Of a DNA stretch of 39,540 nt, positions 17,600-25,906 are shown piece by piece (position 1 is the stretch's first letter; the number at the start of each line of letters is the position of its first letter). The stretch is taken from assembly GCF_018860755.1 (NCBI RefSeq), contig NZ_JAHKPW010000050.1, positions 54,666 through 94,205 of the forward strand, read 5' to 3'. The position numbers and the translations under genes are program-made. Source of the DNA: Colwellia sp. D2M02. GTDB taxonomy: Bacteria; Pseudomonadota; Gammaproteobacteria; Enterobacterales; Alteromonadaceae. The notes beneath the pieces are model-generated. The model did no database searches, was not told the origin of the DNA, and was given only the letters and a program-made list of their open reading frames with translations.

Positions 17600-18703
17600 A
17601 TGGATCGAAACTTAACTTACGATGGGCTAAGAGGTTGGCTACTCATTGTCATTGCTTGTAATCACTTATATGGTAGTTTTATTACGCAGGTTACACGTGA
17701 GCCTTTTGGTTTTGTCTCGGCTGCTGAAGGGTTTGTTTTTTTATCAGGTTTTGTCGCTTACATAGTCTATAGCCGCCTCGCTGAACACCCTATTAAGCTT
17801 AAATTTAAAATATGGCGACGCTGTCTCACTATTTATGGTTTTCATATCAGTGCTATTTTAATTACTTTTAGCTTAGTCTGGTTTTTTCCGTTTTATAAAA
17901 CGATTTGGACCGACTTTTTTAATGCCGCTAATTGGTTTATAAGCACCGAGCAAAGTGCTATATCTAGCATCTTTTTGCTACAGCACCCTGGTTATCACGA
18001 TATTCTTATTTTGTATATGGTTCCTATGTTGTTTTTACCTTTTGCTATTTTTGCTATCAAAAAAGGTAAAGCGGCGTTAGTGATAACTATATCGCTGTTG
18101 TTATGGCTAGCAGCGCCTTTTATTTCCATTAATGCACTAACTCCACTACATCAGTATTTATTTCCCGACATAACAATAAATGTCAGCTATTTTGATCCGC
18201 TAGCTTGGCAGCTTTACTTTTATTTAGGCGTTTTATTAAGTCACCTGAAACTTGATAAACAGCACAACTTCAATTTTTCTGTGTCGACAAAAACAGTACT
18301 ATTAATAGCTTTAGTTGTATTATTTTATTTAAAACATTGGCCGCAAGAGTGGATGAAAGCCTTGTTAGCTGAGCCGCAAATACTATCTACGGTACGTTTA
18401 GTCAATTTACTAATCGTTATTTATGGCATGATGCTATGGATGCGTTATGCTCCACGTTTCTTCACACTAAAATACCCGGTGTTCCTCGGTCAGCATGCTT
18501 TACCCGTATTCTCTTTTCATACCATCGTTATTTATTACTTACTACCAGCTACCTATGAATTTACCACTGAAAAGTGGTATTGGGATTTATTAAGCTGCTT
18601 GTTTTTTGTCGCTTTATTAGCAATACCGGCGAAATTAGATCAACTTTACCGTAATAAAAAACGTTATAGGATCGTCAACCAGGCTAAATTAAGTAACAGC
18701 TAA
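17600..18703 (+). CDS. OpgC-family membrane acyltransferase
   Basis: This is a 367-residue polytopic inner-membrane protein with roughly ten hydrophobic segments. The N-terminus LTYDGLRGWLLIVIACNHL and GFVSAAEGFVFLSGFVAYIVY match the OpgC_C family (acyltransferase-3 clan), whose members succinylate osmoregulated periplasmic glucans in some proteobacteria. No opgGH genes are in the window, so the substrate is unknown. The start follows a strong AGAAAGGG site. It is a single gene, with a dispersed repeat on its upstream side and a 26-bp palindrome downstream. Confidence 0.8.
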   Translation: MDRNLTYDGLRGWLLIVIACNHLYGSFITQVTREPFGFVSAAEGFVFLSGFVAYIVYSRLAEHPIKLKFKIWRRCLTIYGFHISAILITFSLVWFFPFYKTIWTDFFNAANWFISTEQSAISSIFLLQHPGYHDILILYMVPMLFLPFAIFAIKKGKAALVITISLLLWLAAPFISINALTPLHQYLFPDITINVSYFDPLAWQLYFYLGVLLSHLKLDKQHNFNFSVSTKTVLLIALVVLFYLKHWPQEWMKALLAEPQILSTVRLVNLLIVIYGMMLWMRYAPRFFTLKYPVFLGQHALPVFSFHTIVIYYLLPATYEFTTEKWYWDLLSCLFFVALLAIPAKLDQLYRNKKRYRIVNQAKLSNS

Positions 18704-18749
18704 ACTACGATAAATAAAACAGCTCAAGCTCTTTAAGCCCCCCCCATAA

Positions 18750-18775
18750 ATTAAGGTATTAATTAATACCTTAAT
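18750..18775. repeat. Perfect 26-bp palindrome downstream of the OpgC-like gene
   Basis: ATTAAGGTATTA is mirrored exactly by its complement across an AT centre (18750-18775), just after a run of eight C (18738-18745). It is followed by TTTT. It may be a weak terminator for the gene upstream, or an operator about 200 bp ahead of the efflux operon. The sequence cannot decide. Confidence 0.6.
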
Positions 18776-18976
18776 TTTAAAATACCTTGCCTATAATCAG
18801 CCTGCAATGCTTGCTACGCTTTATGTTTTGATATTTTATTAACTGCAAAAATCTCCTTTTTTAACGCTACTGTAAACTTTTGTAAAGTCTGTACCGTATT
18901 AAATCAACAGCCTGTAAACTGAGCTGCTATAAATATAAGAATAACGTTCGGCCCATCAAAGAGTAGGTTATGTTTA

Positions 18977-20395
18977 ATGACGTATAAATTTTTACTGCCA
19001 TTGTGCAGCAGTTTATTTTTGTTGGCTTGTAGTAGCACTTCTGAAATAGACCCAAGCATTAAAGAAGTACCACTGCCAGCGCAATGGCAAAATGGTCAAG
19101 CGCTGACAGAGCAAACGTTTGAGGAAAAAGCAGCATTAAGTGCCCAAGACAACTGGCTAGCACAATTAAAAAACCCACAAATACATCAATTAGTTAATAA
19201 AGCATTAGTGCATAACCAACAGTTTTCGATGCAAGCTTACTCGCTACAAATTGCTGAACAACAACTGATTATGGTTGGTAGTGAGTTATGGCCAAGCCTA
19301 GATTTAGCTTTTAAAAGTGGCCGTAACAAAAACAATCAACCCGTTAGTTACGATAATAGTAATACTCTCAATTTAAATTTAAGTTATGAAGTTGATATTT
19401 GGGGCAAGCTATCCGCTGCCGATCGCCAAAGTAATTATAATTACCTTTCACAAAAATCAACATTTGAAGAGTACAAACAACAGCTTGTTGTTGATGTTGT
19501 AACAACGTGGTTTGATGTTATTGAGGCTGATAAGTTACTTAAACTTTATCAAAATCGCGTAGCTAACTCTCGTCAAAATTTAGCCATTATTGAAGCCGGT
19601 TATCAAGCTGGTTTAAGTGAAGCACTTGATGTTTATTTGGCACGTAATGAGCTTAATAACGAACTCACTCGAGTAGCAGACCAGCAAGTTGCAAAAATTA
19701 AAGTTATTCGCCAATTAGAACGTTTAACCGGTGAATACCCTCAAGGTGATTTATTAGTTGAGGCTAACCTTCCCTTATTAACCGATGAAATACCTATGGG
19801 ATTGCCGTCTGAATTAATCAGTAGAAAACCCTCTTTAAAAGCAAGCTGGTATCAATTACTAGCACAAGATGCAGGCTTAGCTTATGCCCATAAACAGCGC
19901 TTTCCCAGTTTAGTTCTAACTAGCTCTATTGGTGATTCAGCCAGTGATATTGGCAACTTGCTTTCAAGCTCTTCGCTTGCTTGGTCGCTACTTGGCAGTA
20001 TTTCTTCACCTATTTTCAATGCAGGACGCTTAGCCGCGAATGAAGAAAAATCTCGTCTTGAGCTTAAACAAAAAGAACAGCAATATTTAGACACCCTATA
20101 CAGTGCCTTTAGTGATGTCGAAAACGCTATTTCTACAGAGCAAGGGCTAAAGCAAAGTTACAACACTATGCTAGAAGCCCAAGAAAACGCAAAAATAGCG
20201 TCAACATTATCGTTTGAACAATACCAAAGTGGTTTAGTGACTTATACCACAGTGCTTGATGCGCAAAAGCGTGCTTTTGACGCACAAAGCACGCTAATCC
20301 AAATAAAAAAGCAACTGATCACTAACCGCATTAATTTACATTTTTCTCTAGGCGGTGACTTCACCACCCCATCACTAGTAACTGAGGCTAAGTAG
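18977..20395 (+). CDS. RND efflux outer-membrane lipoprotein (OprM/NodT family)
   Basis: This is a TolC-like outer-membrane channel of a tripartite efflux pump. A lipoprotein signal ends in LFLLAC. Two OEP repeats of about 200 residues follow, with the typical YEVDIWGKLSAADRQ, EAGYQAGLSEALDVYLARNEL and AYAHKQRFPSLVLTSSIG segments. The 472-residue length is normal. The ATG at 18977 is preceded by AGTAGG; another ATG 7 bp upstream is out of frame. The adaptor gene starts one base after its stop, so it heads a three-gene operon. Confidence 0.92.
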   Translation: MTYKFLLPLCSSLFLLACSSTSEIDPSIKEVPLPAQWQNGQALTEQTFEEKAALSAQDNWLAQLKNPQIHQLVNKALVHNQQFSMQAYSLQIAEQQLIMVGSELWPSLDLAFKSGRNKNNQPVSYDNSNTLNLNLSYEVDIWGKLSAADRQSNYNYLSQKSTFEEYKQQLVVDVVTTWFDVIEADKLLKLYQNRVANSRQNLAIIEAGYQAGLSEALDVYLARNELNNELTRVADQQVAKIKVIRQLERLTGEYPQGDLLVEANLPLLTDEIPMGLPSELISRKPSLKASWYQLLAQDAGLAYAHKQRFPSLVLTSSIGDSASDIGNLLSSSSLAWSLLGSISSPIFNAGRLAANEEKSRLELKQKEQQYLDTLYSAFSDVENAISTEQGLKQSYNTMLEAQENAKIASTLSFEQYQSGLVTYTTVLDAQKRAFDAQSTLIQIKKQLITNRINLHFSLGGDFTTPSLVTEAK

Positions 20396-20396
20396 C

Positions 20397-21764
20397 ATGT
20401 CTAATCACCCAAACAATAGCGCCCTTAAAACGACATCCTCTAAAAAAACAATATTGCAAAGAGTATTACTCCCCGCAATTATTAGCGCCATCGCCCTAGT
20501 TTTAGTTTGGGTTATTTTTGACAACCCTCCTGAGAGCAATCGCGGAAAACCCTCAAAAGCACCACAAATGACCGTTGCAATACAAACGCTTACACCACAG
20601 CCTTATCAAGTGATGGTGCAAAGTTTTGGTACTGTGCAGCCTCGTACTCAAAGCGTACTGTTTGCACAAGTATCTGGACAAATAAACCAAGTAAGCTCTG
20701 AGTTTAGAGACGGTGGTTTTTTTGAGAAAGGCGATGTGTTGATGCAATTAGATGACAGAGATCACCGAGCTGAAGTTAACATTGCTCAAGCAAGCTTTAT
20801 GGCAGCACAGCAAAACTTACAAGAAGAAGGCGCACGTGTACGCCAGGCGCAAGCTGACTGGGAGCGACTAGGTAATGGTAAAGATGCCAGTGCTTTAGTA
20901 TTACGCCAACCACAATTTGAAGCGGCAAAAGCACAAGTACTATCTGCCGAGGCACAACTTAACAAAGCTAAACTGTCATTAGAGCGTACTAAAATCGTTG
21001 CGCCTTATGCTGGTCGTATTTTGAAAAAGCATGTTGATATTGGACAAGTCATTTCAAGCAATACCCAATTAGCCGATATTTACGCGGTCGACTATGTTGA
21101 AATTCGTCTACCGATAAAAAATAAAGACTTACCGTTAATGAAGTTGCCTGAAGAATATCGCGATAGCCACCAAAACCAAAATAACGAAACCGTCGTCAGC
21201 AATGTTGTGATTACCTCAACATTATTAGGTAAGCAAACATGGCAAGGTAAAGTAGTGCGTACTGAAAGTGCTATTGATGAGCTGTCTCAACAGCTTTATG
21301 TCGTTGCACAAATAATTAGTCCTTACGACAGTGAAACCAATAACGCGGCAAAAAACCAAGGTGCACAAATTAAAATAGGCCAATACGTTACTGCAGAAAT
21401 TACTGGCAGAGTATTAGCTGACTCATTAGTGATACCGAGCAGCGCAATTTATCAAGGCAGCTACGTTTATACCGTTGAAAATGGCTTACTTATGCGTAAA
21501 GAAGTTTCTATACGCTGGCAAAATGGTACCGAGTCTATTATTGCCGCAGGCCTAGTCGCTGGCGATGCTTTAGTATTAACACCGTTAGGACAGGTAAGTT
21601 CCGGTACGCCCGTTGCTATTGAAGGTGCCGCCTCAAAAGATCAAGCAAATAAAAACCCTAAAACAGGTGAACGAAAAAATAGAAATAAAGACGGAAACCC
21701 CAAAAAAGACCGTTCATCAGCAAATAATGATAACGCTCGTAAAGCTAAGGTGAAACAGTCATGA
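20397..21764 (+). CDS. RND efflux periplasmic adaptor (HlyD/MFP family)
   Basis: This is the membrane-fusion subunit linking permease and channel. One membrane anchor near residues 23-42 (LLPAIISAIALVLVWVIF) is followed by the barrel-sandwich lipoyl halves (VQSFGTVQPRTQ, VLMQLDDRDHRAEV, IVAPYAGRILKKHVDIGQV) around a short helical hairpin, and a beta-barrel domain. It has 455 residues. The last about 40 residues are an unusual Lys/Asn/Asp-rich hydrophilic tail (from DQANKNPKTGERK onward). It overlaps the permease gene by 4 bp. Confidence 0.92.
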   Translation: MSNHPNNSALKTTSSKKTILQRVLLPAIISAIALVLVWVIFDNPPESNRGKPSKAPQMTVAIQTLTPQPYQVMVQSFGTVQPRTQSVLFAQVSGQINQVSSEFRDGGFFEKGDVLMQLDDRDHRAEVNIAQASFMAAQQNLQEEGARVRQAQADWERLGNGKDASALVLRQPQFEAAKAQVLSAEAQLNKAKLSLERTKIVAPYAGRILKKHVDIGQVISSNTQLADIYAVDYVEIRLPIKNKDLPLMKLPEEYRDSHQNQNNETVVSNVVITSTLLGKQTWQGKVVRTESAIDELSQQLYVVAQIISPYDSETNNAAKNQGAQIKIGQYVTAEITGRVLADSLVIPSSAIYQGSYVYTVENGLLMRKEVSIRWQNGTESIIAAGLVAGDALVLTPLGQVSSGTPVAIEGAASKDQANKNPKTGERKNRNKDGNPKKDRSSANNDNARKAKVKQS

Positions 21765-24700
21765 TCGCTTGGTTTGCTCGAAATCACGTTGCTGCTAATT
21801 TACTATTAGTAACCATTTTACTCGCGGGTTTATTTAGCTTATCAACCCGTATACCGTTAGAAGTATTCCCTTCGTTTGAAACTGATCGTATCAGCGTTAG
21901 TGTTTCACTACGTGGTGCAACTCCTGAAGATGTCGAACAAAGCGTTTCTATTCGTATTGAAGAAGCAATACAAGACTTAGAAGGCGTAAAAGAAATCTCA
22001 AGTCGCTCTTCTGAAGGTTCATCATCGGTTAGTATTGAAGTAGATACTGGCTACGATCCTCGTGAAATGTTAGCGGATATTAAAAGTCGCGTTGACGCCA
22101 TTAACACCTTCCCTGCTGACGCTGAAAAACCTATTGTTGCGTTAGCTGAACGTAAACGTGAAGTTATTGCTGTGACAATTTCCAGCCTATACAGCGAAAA
22201 AGAAACGCGTGAATATGCTGAAATGGTACGTGACGATTTACTTAAAATACCAAGCATTACTCAAGTAGAGCTTAGTGGCGTACGTAATTACGAAATGACT
22301 ATTGAAGTATCGCAAGATGTCATGCGCCAATACAATTTAACGATTGCGCAAATATCACAAGCAATTTCAAATTCAAGCACTGATATATCTGCAGGTAACT
22401 TGAAAACCCAAGGCGGCGACATTTTATTGCGATCTAAGGGTCAGGCATATCATAAAGACGAATTTGATAAAATTGTTATAAAAACCCATACCGACGGCTC
22501 AATTATTCGTTTAGGTGATATTGCACAAGTTAAAGATGACTTTGAAGAAACGCCAGTACGCACTCGCTTTAATGGCAAAACTGCTGCTTTTATTGATGTA
22601 TATCGCATTGGTCAGCAAAGTGCTATTGAGGTCGCAGACGCCGTAAAAAATTATATTGACGCTAAACAAAGTAGCTTGCCGCAAGGCTTTTATTTAAGCT
22701 TTTGGGATGACGACTCACAAGTGGTAAAAAACCGTATTGCCACCCTCACCAGTAGCGCATTACAAGGCGGAATTTTAGTACTGGCATTACTGTCTTTATT
22801 TTTACGACCTTCAATCGCATTTTGGGTATTTATAGGTATTCCTATTTCATTTATGGGCGCCTTTATAATGATGCCCGTATTTGGTGTGACCTTAAATATT
22901 ATGAGTTTATTCGCCTTTATTTTGGTACTTGGTATTGTCGTCGATGATGCCATTGTTACCGGCGAAAATATTTATACTCACCTGAAAACATCAGAATCAG
23001 GCGAAGAAGCGGCAATAAAAGGCACTCAAGAAGTCGCAACCCCCGTTACCTTTGGTATTTTAACCACAGTAGCCGCATTTTTACCGCTTGCTTTTATTGA
23101 AGGCGCACGCGGCGCATTATTTGCGCAAATTCCTATTATTGTTATCCCTGTACTTATTTTTTCCTTAATAGAGTCTAAGTTTGTTTTACCTTCACATTTA
23201 AAAACTCTAAAAATTCGTAAAGAAGGTGATAAAAAATATCGCTTTAGTCAATTACAACAACGCTTTGCTGATGGTTTTGAGAACGCGATAATTCGCTACT
23301 ATCAACCACTGCTAAATATAGCGCTACGTAATAAAACTTCGACATTATTGGGTTTTATTGGGGTGTTTTTAGTAATTTTAGCGTTAATTATGAGCGGCTG
23401 GACCAAATTTATTTTCTTCCCGCGCATTCCAAGCGAAACCATTAGAGCATCAATTACCTTGCCCGCTGGCACCCCGTTTGAAGTCACAAATAAATACGTG
23501 ATAAAAATGGCCGAGCAAGCGCAGCTACTTAAAGAGAAGTACATTGAGCCATCAACCAACAAAAGCGTTATTTTAAATATTTTAGCCACAACAGGTAGTC
23601 GTGGCGGCGCTTCTAACGCTGGTAGTGTTCGCTTTGAAATAACACCGCCTGAATCACGAGAACTCTCAATTAATTCAGCGCAATTAGTGCGGGAGTGGCG
23701 CACTTTAATTGGCCCTATTCCTGGCGCTGAAAGCATGACCTTTAGAGCTGAAATAGGTCGTTCATCTAGCCCAATTCAAGTACAGCTAAATGCTACCTCG
23801 TTAGTTACGCTAAAAGAAGTCGCCGAACGAGTGAAAGCTCGTTTAGCTACTTACCCAACGGTATTTGATATTGCCGACAGCCTATCTAATGGTAAGGAGG
23901 AATTACAGATAGAGCTTACCGAACAAGGGCAAGCATTAGGGTTAACTCGCGTGGGTGTTTCTGGACAAGTTCGACAAGCTTTTTTTGGCTCGCAGGTACA
24001 ACGTATACAACGCGGTCGTGACGATGTACGTGTGATGGTACGCTTTCCTATTGATGAACGTCGTACCATTGCCGACATTGAGAGCATATTAATTAATACG
24101 CCTAATGGCGGCTCAGTACCACTATCTCATGTGGCCATATTAATTGCAGGTAAAAGTCCCTCAACCATTTCACGCGTTGATCGTTTCCGTACCGTTAACG
24201 TTACCGCAGATGTTGAAAAAAACAATACTAACATGACTATTTTACAAGCTGATTTAAAGGCCTATTTAGATGAAATCATGGTGCAATACCCTGGAGTGAG
24301 TCACTCCCTTGAAGGTGAAGCGAAAGAACAACGTGAATCATTTGGCTCACTTGCTTGGGCATTACTTTTTGTGTTTTTCATTATTTATGCGTTATTAGCC
24401 ATACCATTTAAATCTTATCTTCAGCCAATTATTGTGATGAGTATTATTCCTTTTGGCATGATCGGCGCGGTGGTTGGTCACTGGATTATGGGCATGACAC
24501 TTACCATTATGAGCTTACTAGGCATGTTGGCACTCATCGGGGTTGTGGTAAACGATTCGCTAGTGTTAGTCGACTTTATTAATAAAAAGCGTAGCGAAGG
24601 AAGGGATTTAATGGAAGCGGTGCTCACTGCTGGCGCTGCACGCTTTCGCCCTGTAATGCTAACCAGTTTAACCACCTTTATTGGTTTAATGCCGTTATTA

Positions 24701-24874
24701 TTTGAACAATCAACTCAAGCACAATTTTTAATTCCGATGGCTGTATCGCTCGGCTTTGGAATTTTATTTGCGACCTTTATTACTTTAATTTTAGTGCCCG
24801 TAAATTATCTGATTGTTGAACGATTGATTGCCTTGTTTTCAAATAAAGAACGAGTAACTCAAATAGCTAAATAG
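21761..24874 (+). CDS. RND efflux permease (HAE-1/AcrB-like superfamily)
   Basis: This is a proton-driven inner-membrane pump with 1037 residues, twelve predicted membrane spans and two large periplasmic loops. The TM4 proton-relay motif GIVVDDAIVTGENI (about residue 395) and the second-half counterpart IGVVVNDSLVLVDFI are present, as is the early IPLEVFPSFETDRISVSVSLRGATPEDVEQ. It belongs with multidrug-type rather than heavy-metal RND pumps by these motifs. The substrate cannot be deduced and no local regulator is adjacent. The stop lies in an 8-bp tandem repeat. Confidence 0.94.
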   Translation: MIAWFARNHVAANLLLVTILLAGLFSLSTRIPLEVFPSFETDRISVSVSLRGATPEDVEQSVSIRIEEAIQDLEGVKEISSRSSEGSSSVSIEVDTGYDPREMLADIKSRVDAINTFPADAEKPIVALAERKREVIAVTISSLYSEKETREYAEMVRDDLLKIPSITQVELSGVRNYEMTIEVSQDVMRQYNLTIAQISQAISNSSTDISAGNLKTQGGDILLRSKGQAYHKDEFDKIVIKTHTDGSIIRLGDIAQVKDDFEETPVRTRFNGKTAAFIDVYRIGQQSAIEVADAVKNYIDAKQSSLPQGFYLSFWDDDSQVVKNRIATLTSSALQGGILVLALLSLFLRPSIAFWVFIGIPISFMGAFIMMPVFGVTLNIMSLFAFILVLGIVVDDAIVTGENIYTHLKTSESGEEAAIKGTQEVATPVTFGILTTVAAFLPLAFIEGARGALFAQIPIIVIPVLIFSLIESKFVLPSHLKTLKIRKEGDKKYRFSQLQQRFADGFENAIIRYYQPLLNIALRNKTSTLLGFIGVFLVILALIMSGWTKFIFFPRIPSETIRASITLPAGTPFEVTNKYVIKMAEQAQLLKEKYIEPSTNKSVILNILATTGSRGGASNAGSVRFEITPPESRELSINSAQLVREWRTLIGPIPGAESMTFRAEIGRSSSPIQVQLNATSLVTLKEVAERVKARLATYPTVFDIADSLSNGKEELQIELTEQGQALGLTRVGVSGQVRQAFFGSQVQRIQRGRDDVRVMVRFPIDERRTIADIESILINTPNGGSVPLSHVAILIAGKSPSTISRVDRFRTVNVTADVEKNNTNMTILQADLKAYLDEIMVQYPGVSHSLEGEAKEQRESFGSLAWALLFVFFIIYALLAIPFKSYLQPIIVMSIIPFGMIGAVVGHWIMGMTLTIMSLLGMLALIGVVVNDSLVLVDFINKKRSEGRDLMEAVLTAGAARFRPVMLTSLTTFIGLMPLLFEQSTQAQFLIPMAVSLGFGILFATFITLILVPVNYLIVERLIALFSNKERVTQIAK

Positions 24875-24892
24875 CTAAATAGTTAAATAGTT
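24861..24892. repeat. 8-bp tandem repeat across the permease stop
   Basis: Four tandem copies, AAATAGCT twice then AAATAGTT twice, cover the last codons and stop (24872-24874) of the RND permease gene and the first bases after it. Confidence 0.85.
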
Positions 24893-24898
24893 AACACT

Positions 24899-24948
24899 CA
24901 GCCTTAACGCCAACGGCAATACCAATAAAGACAACAGCGTTAAGGCTG
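24899..24948 (+). terminator. Hairpin ending the efflux operon
   Basis: CAGCCTTAACGC (24899-24910) and its exact complement GCGTTAAGGCTG (24937-24948) form a 12-bp stem with a 26-nt loop 25 bp past the permease stop. There is no good T-run, so it may be Rho-assisted or a transcript-end stabiliser. Confidence 0.5.
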
Positions 24949-25052
24949 ACTAATAAATAGATAAAAATTGCCGTTTAGTTAAGCACCAACAAACGAATGA
25001 CAGAAAATAGTGAAGAAATTGGTAAAAAAATGAGAAAAAGCTAAAATATCTC

Positions 25053-25082
25053 TTGATATACACAGCAAAAATGCAATACAAT
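25053..25082 (+). promoter_or_regulatory. Promoter of tRNA-His
   Basis: TTGATA (25053-25058) and TACAAT (25077-25082) are separated by 18 bp. A GC-rich discriminator CGCCGCGC follows, as expected for a stable-RNA promoter under stringent control. The tRNA starts about 60 bp after the -10 box. Confidence 0.7.
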
Positions 25083-25141
25083 CGCCGCGCTGTTAAAGAG
25101 CAGCACGCATATTTATCAAATATGTATCAGTACACCTCAGT

Positions 25142-25218
25142 GGTGGCTATAGCTCAGTTGGTAGAGCCCCGGATTGTGATTCCGGTTGTCGAGGGTTCAA
25201 GTCCCTTTAGCCACCCCA
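25142..25218 (+). tRNA. tRNA-His (anticodon GTG)
   Basis: A complete cloverleaf can be drawn. The acceptor stem is GTGGCTA/TAGCCAC with the extra G at position -1 (25142) opposite C73 (25215), the mark of tRNA-His. The D-arm is AGCTCAGTTGGTAGAGC, the anticodon stem CCGGA/TCCGG with anticodon GTG at 25176-25178, and the T-arm GAGGG-TTCAAGT-CCCTT. The CCA end is encoded (25216-25218). The T-arm and 3' end recur three times downstream in tandem. Confidence 0.97.
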
Positions 25219-25621
25219 TCTTTTTCCTGCTTAATGCATCTTCATATTATAAATTATCTATCTCGACCGAAATCACGCATGATTCCGCTATTTCCTGTGC
25301 CCGATGGTTCAAGTCCCTTTAGCCACCCCATCTTTTCCTGCTTTAATGCATCTTCATATTATAAATTATCTATCTCGACCGAAATCACGCATGATTCCGC
25401 TATTTCCTGTGCCCGATGGTTCAAGTCCCTTTAGCCACCCCATCTTTTCCTGCTTAATGCATCTTCATATTATAAATTATCTATCTCGACCGAAATCACG
25501 CATGATTCCGCTATTTTCTGTGCCCGATGGTTCAAGTCCCTTTAGCCACCCCATATTTTCCTGCTTTAATGCATCTTCATATTATAAATTATCTATCTCG
25601 ACCGAAATCACGCATGATTCC
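25194..25621 (+). repeat. Tandem array of about 112-bp units, each starting with the 3' end of tRNA-His
   Basis: The unit GGTTCAAG...CACCCCA plus about 87 bp of spacer starts at 25194 (inside the real tRNA), 25306, 25418 and 25529, giving periods of 112, 112 and 111 bp. The last copy ends near 25621 after CATGATTCC. The 3' tRNA fragments with CCA are 25302-25330, 25414-25442 and 25525-25553. All three extra copies read CGATGG where the tRNA has CGAGGG, which breaks one T-stem pair. Spacers are almost identical and contain the small hairpin AATCACGCATGATT. No stop-free frame here looks like a real protein. Confidence 0.9.
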
Positions 25622-25697
25622 AGTATATTCAATTAACACATTCAATCTGTTTTCATTTTAAGTATTCATTTACCCGAGATGGTTAACTCAAACTTAT

Positions 25698-25717
25698 TTA
25701 ACTTGAACTCGGATTAA
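25698..25717. repeat. Short dispersed repeat core
   Basis: TTAACTTGAACTCGGATTAA differs from the core consensus at two positions. It lies in the gap between the tRNA array and the proA terminator. Nothing else in 25622-25837 could be assigned. Confidence 0.65.
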
Positions 25718-25837
25718 ATAATTGAATAGCGTGCTAATATTAAAAAATTCAGATATCACTATCTAGCTAGAAATTTTCAGTACTAGCAAGGTGGATTTGA
25801 ATCCAACGCGGTTGGTGAGCAAACAGGTGAAATAAAT

Positions 25838-25883
25838 TAAGCTCAGCGAATGTGTTCTTTTAAGGAACGCTTCACTGAGCTTA
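25838..25883 (-). terminator. Terminator of proBA
   Basis: A large imperfect hairpin has outer arms TAAGCTCAG / CTGAGCTTA (9 bp) and inner pairs GAA/TTC and GTTC/GAAC. It lies 24 bp past the proA stop on the minus strand, and a T-rich stretch (TTAATTTATTT) follows in that direction. Confidence 0.7.
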
Positions 25884-25906
25884 GAAGATGTAATTAAAGC
25901 GACTGG

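Noticed and set aside
23302..23736. Minus-strand 144-codon frame inside the RND permease gene
   Set aside because: It is an antisense shadow produced by codon bias of the permease gene; the sense frame has all family motifs.
25194..25621. CRISPR array
   Set aside because: The whole unit repeats, spacers included; there are no short repeats with differing spacers and no cas genes.
25053..25636. Three overlapping open frames of 82-110 codons through the tRNA-His array
   Set aside because: They arise because the 112-bp unit is not a multiple of three and lacks stops, so the same peptides recur in shifted frames. They run through the tRNA and have no ribosome binding sites. Unlike tpr in E. coli, nothing suggests translation.
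25770..25830. T-arm-like GGATTTGAATCC suggesting a tRNA remnant
   Set aside because: Only a 5-bp palindrome resembles a T-arm; no acceptor, anticodon or D-arm could be drawn on either strand.
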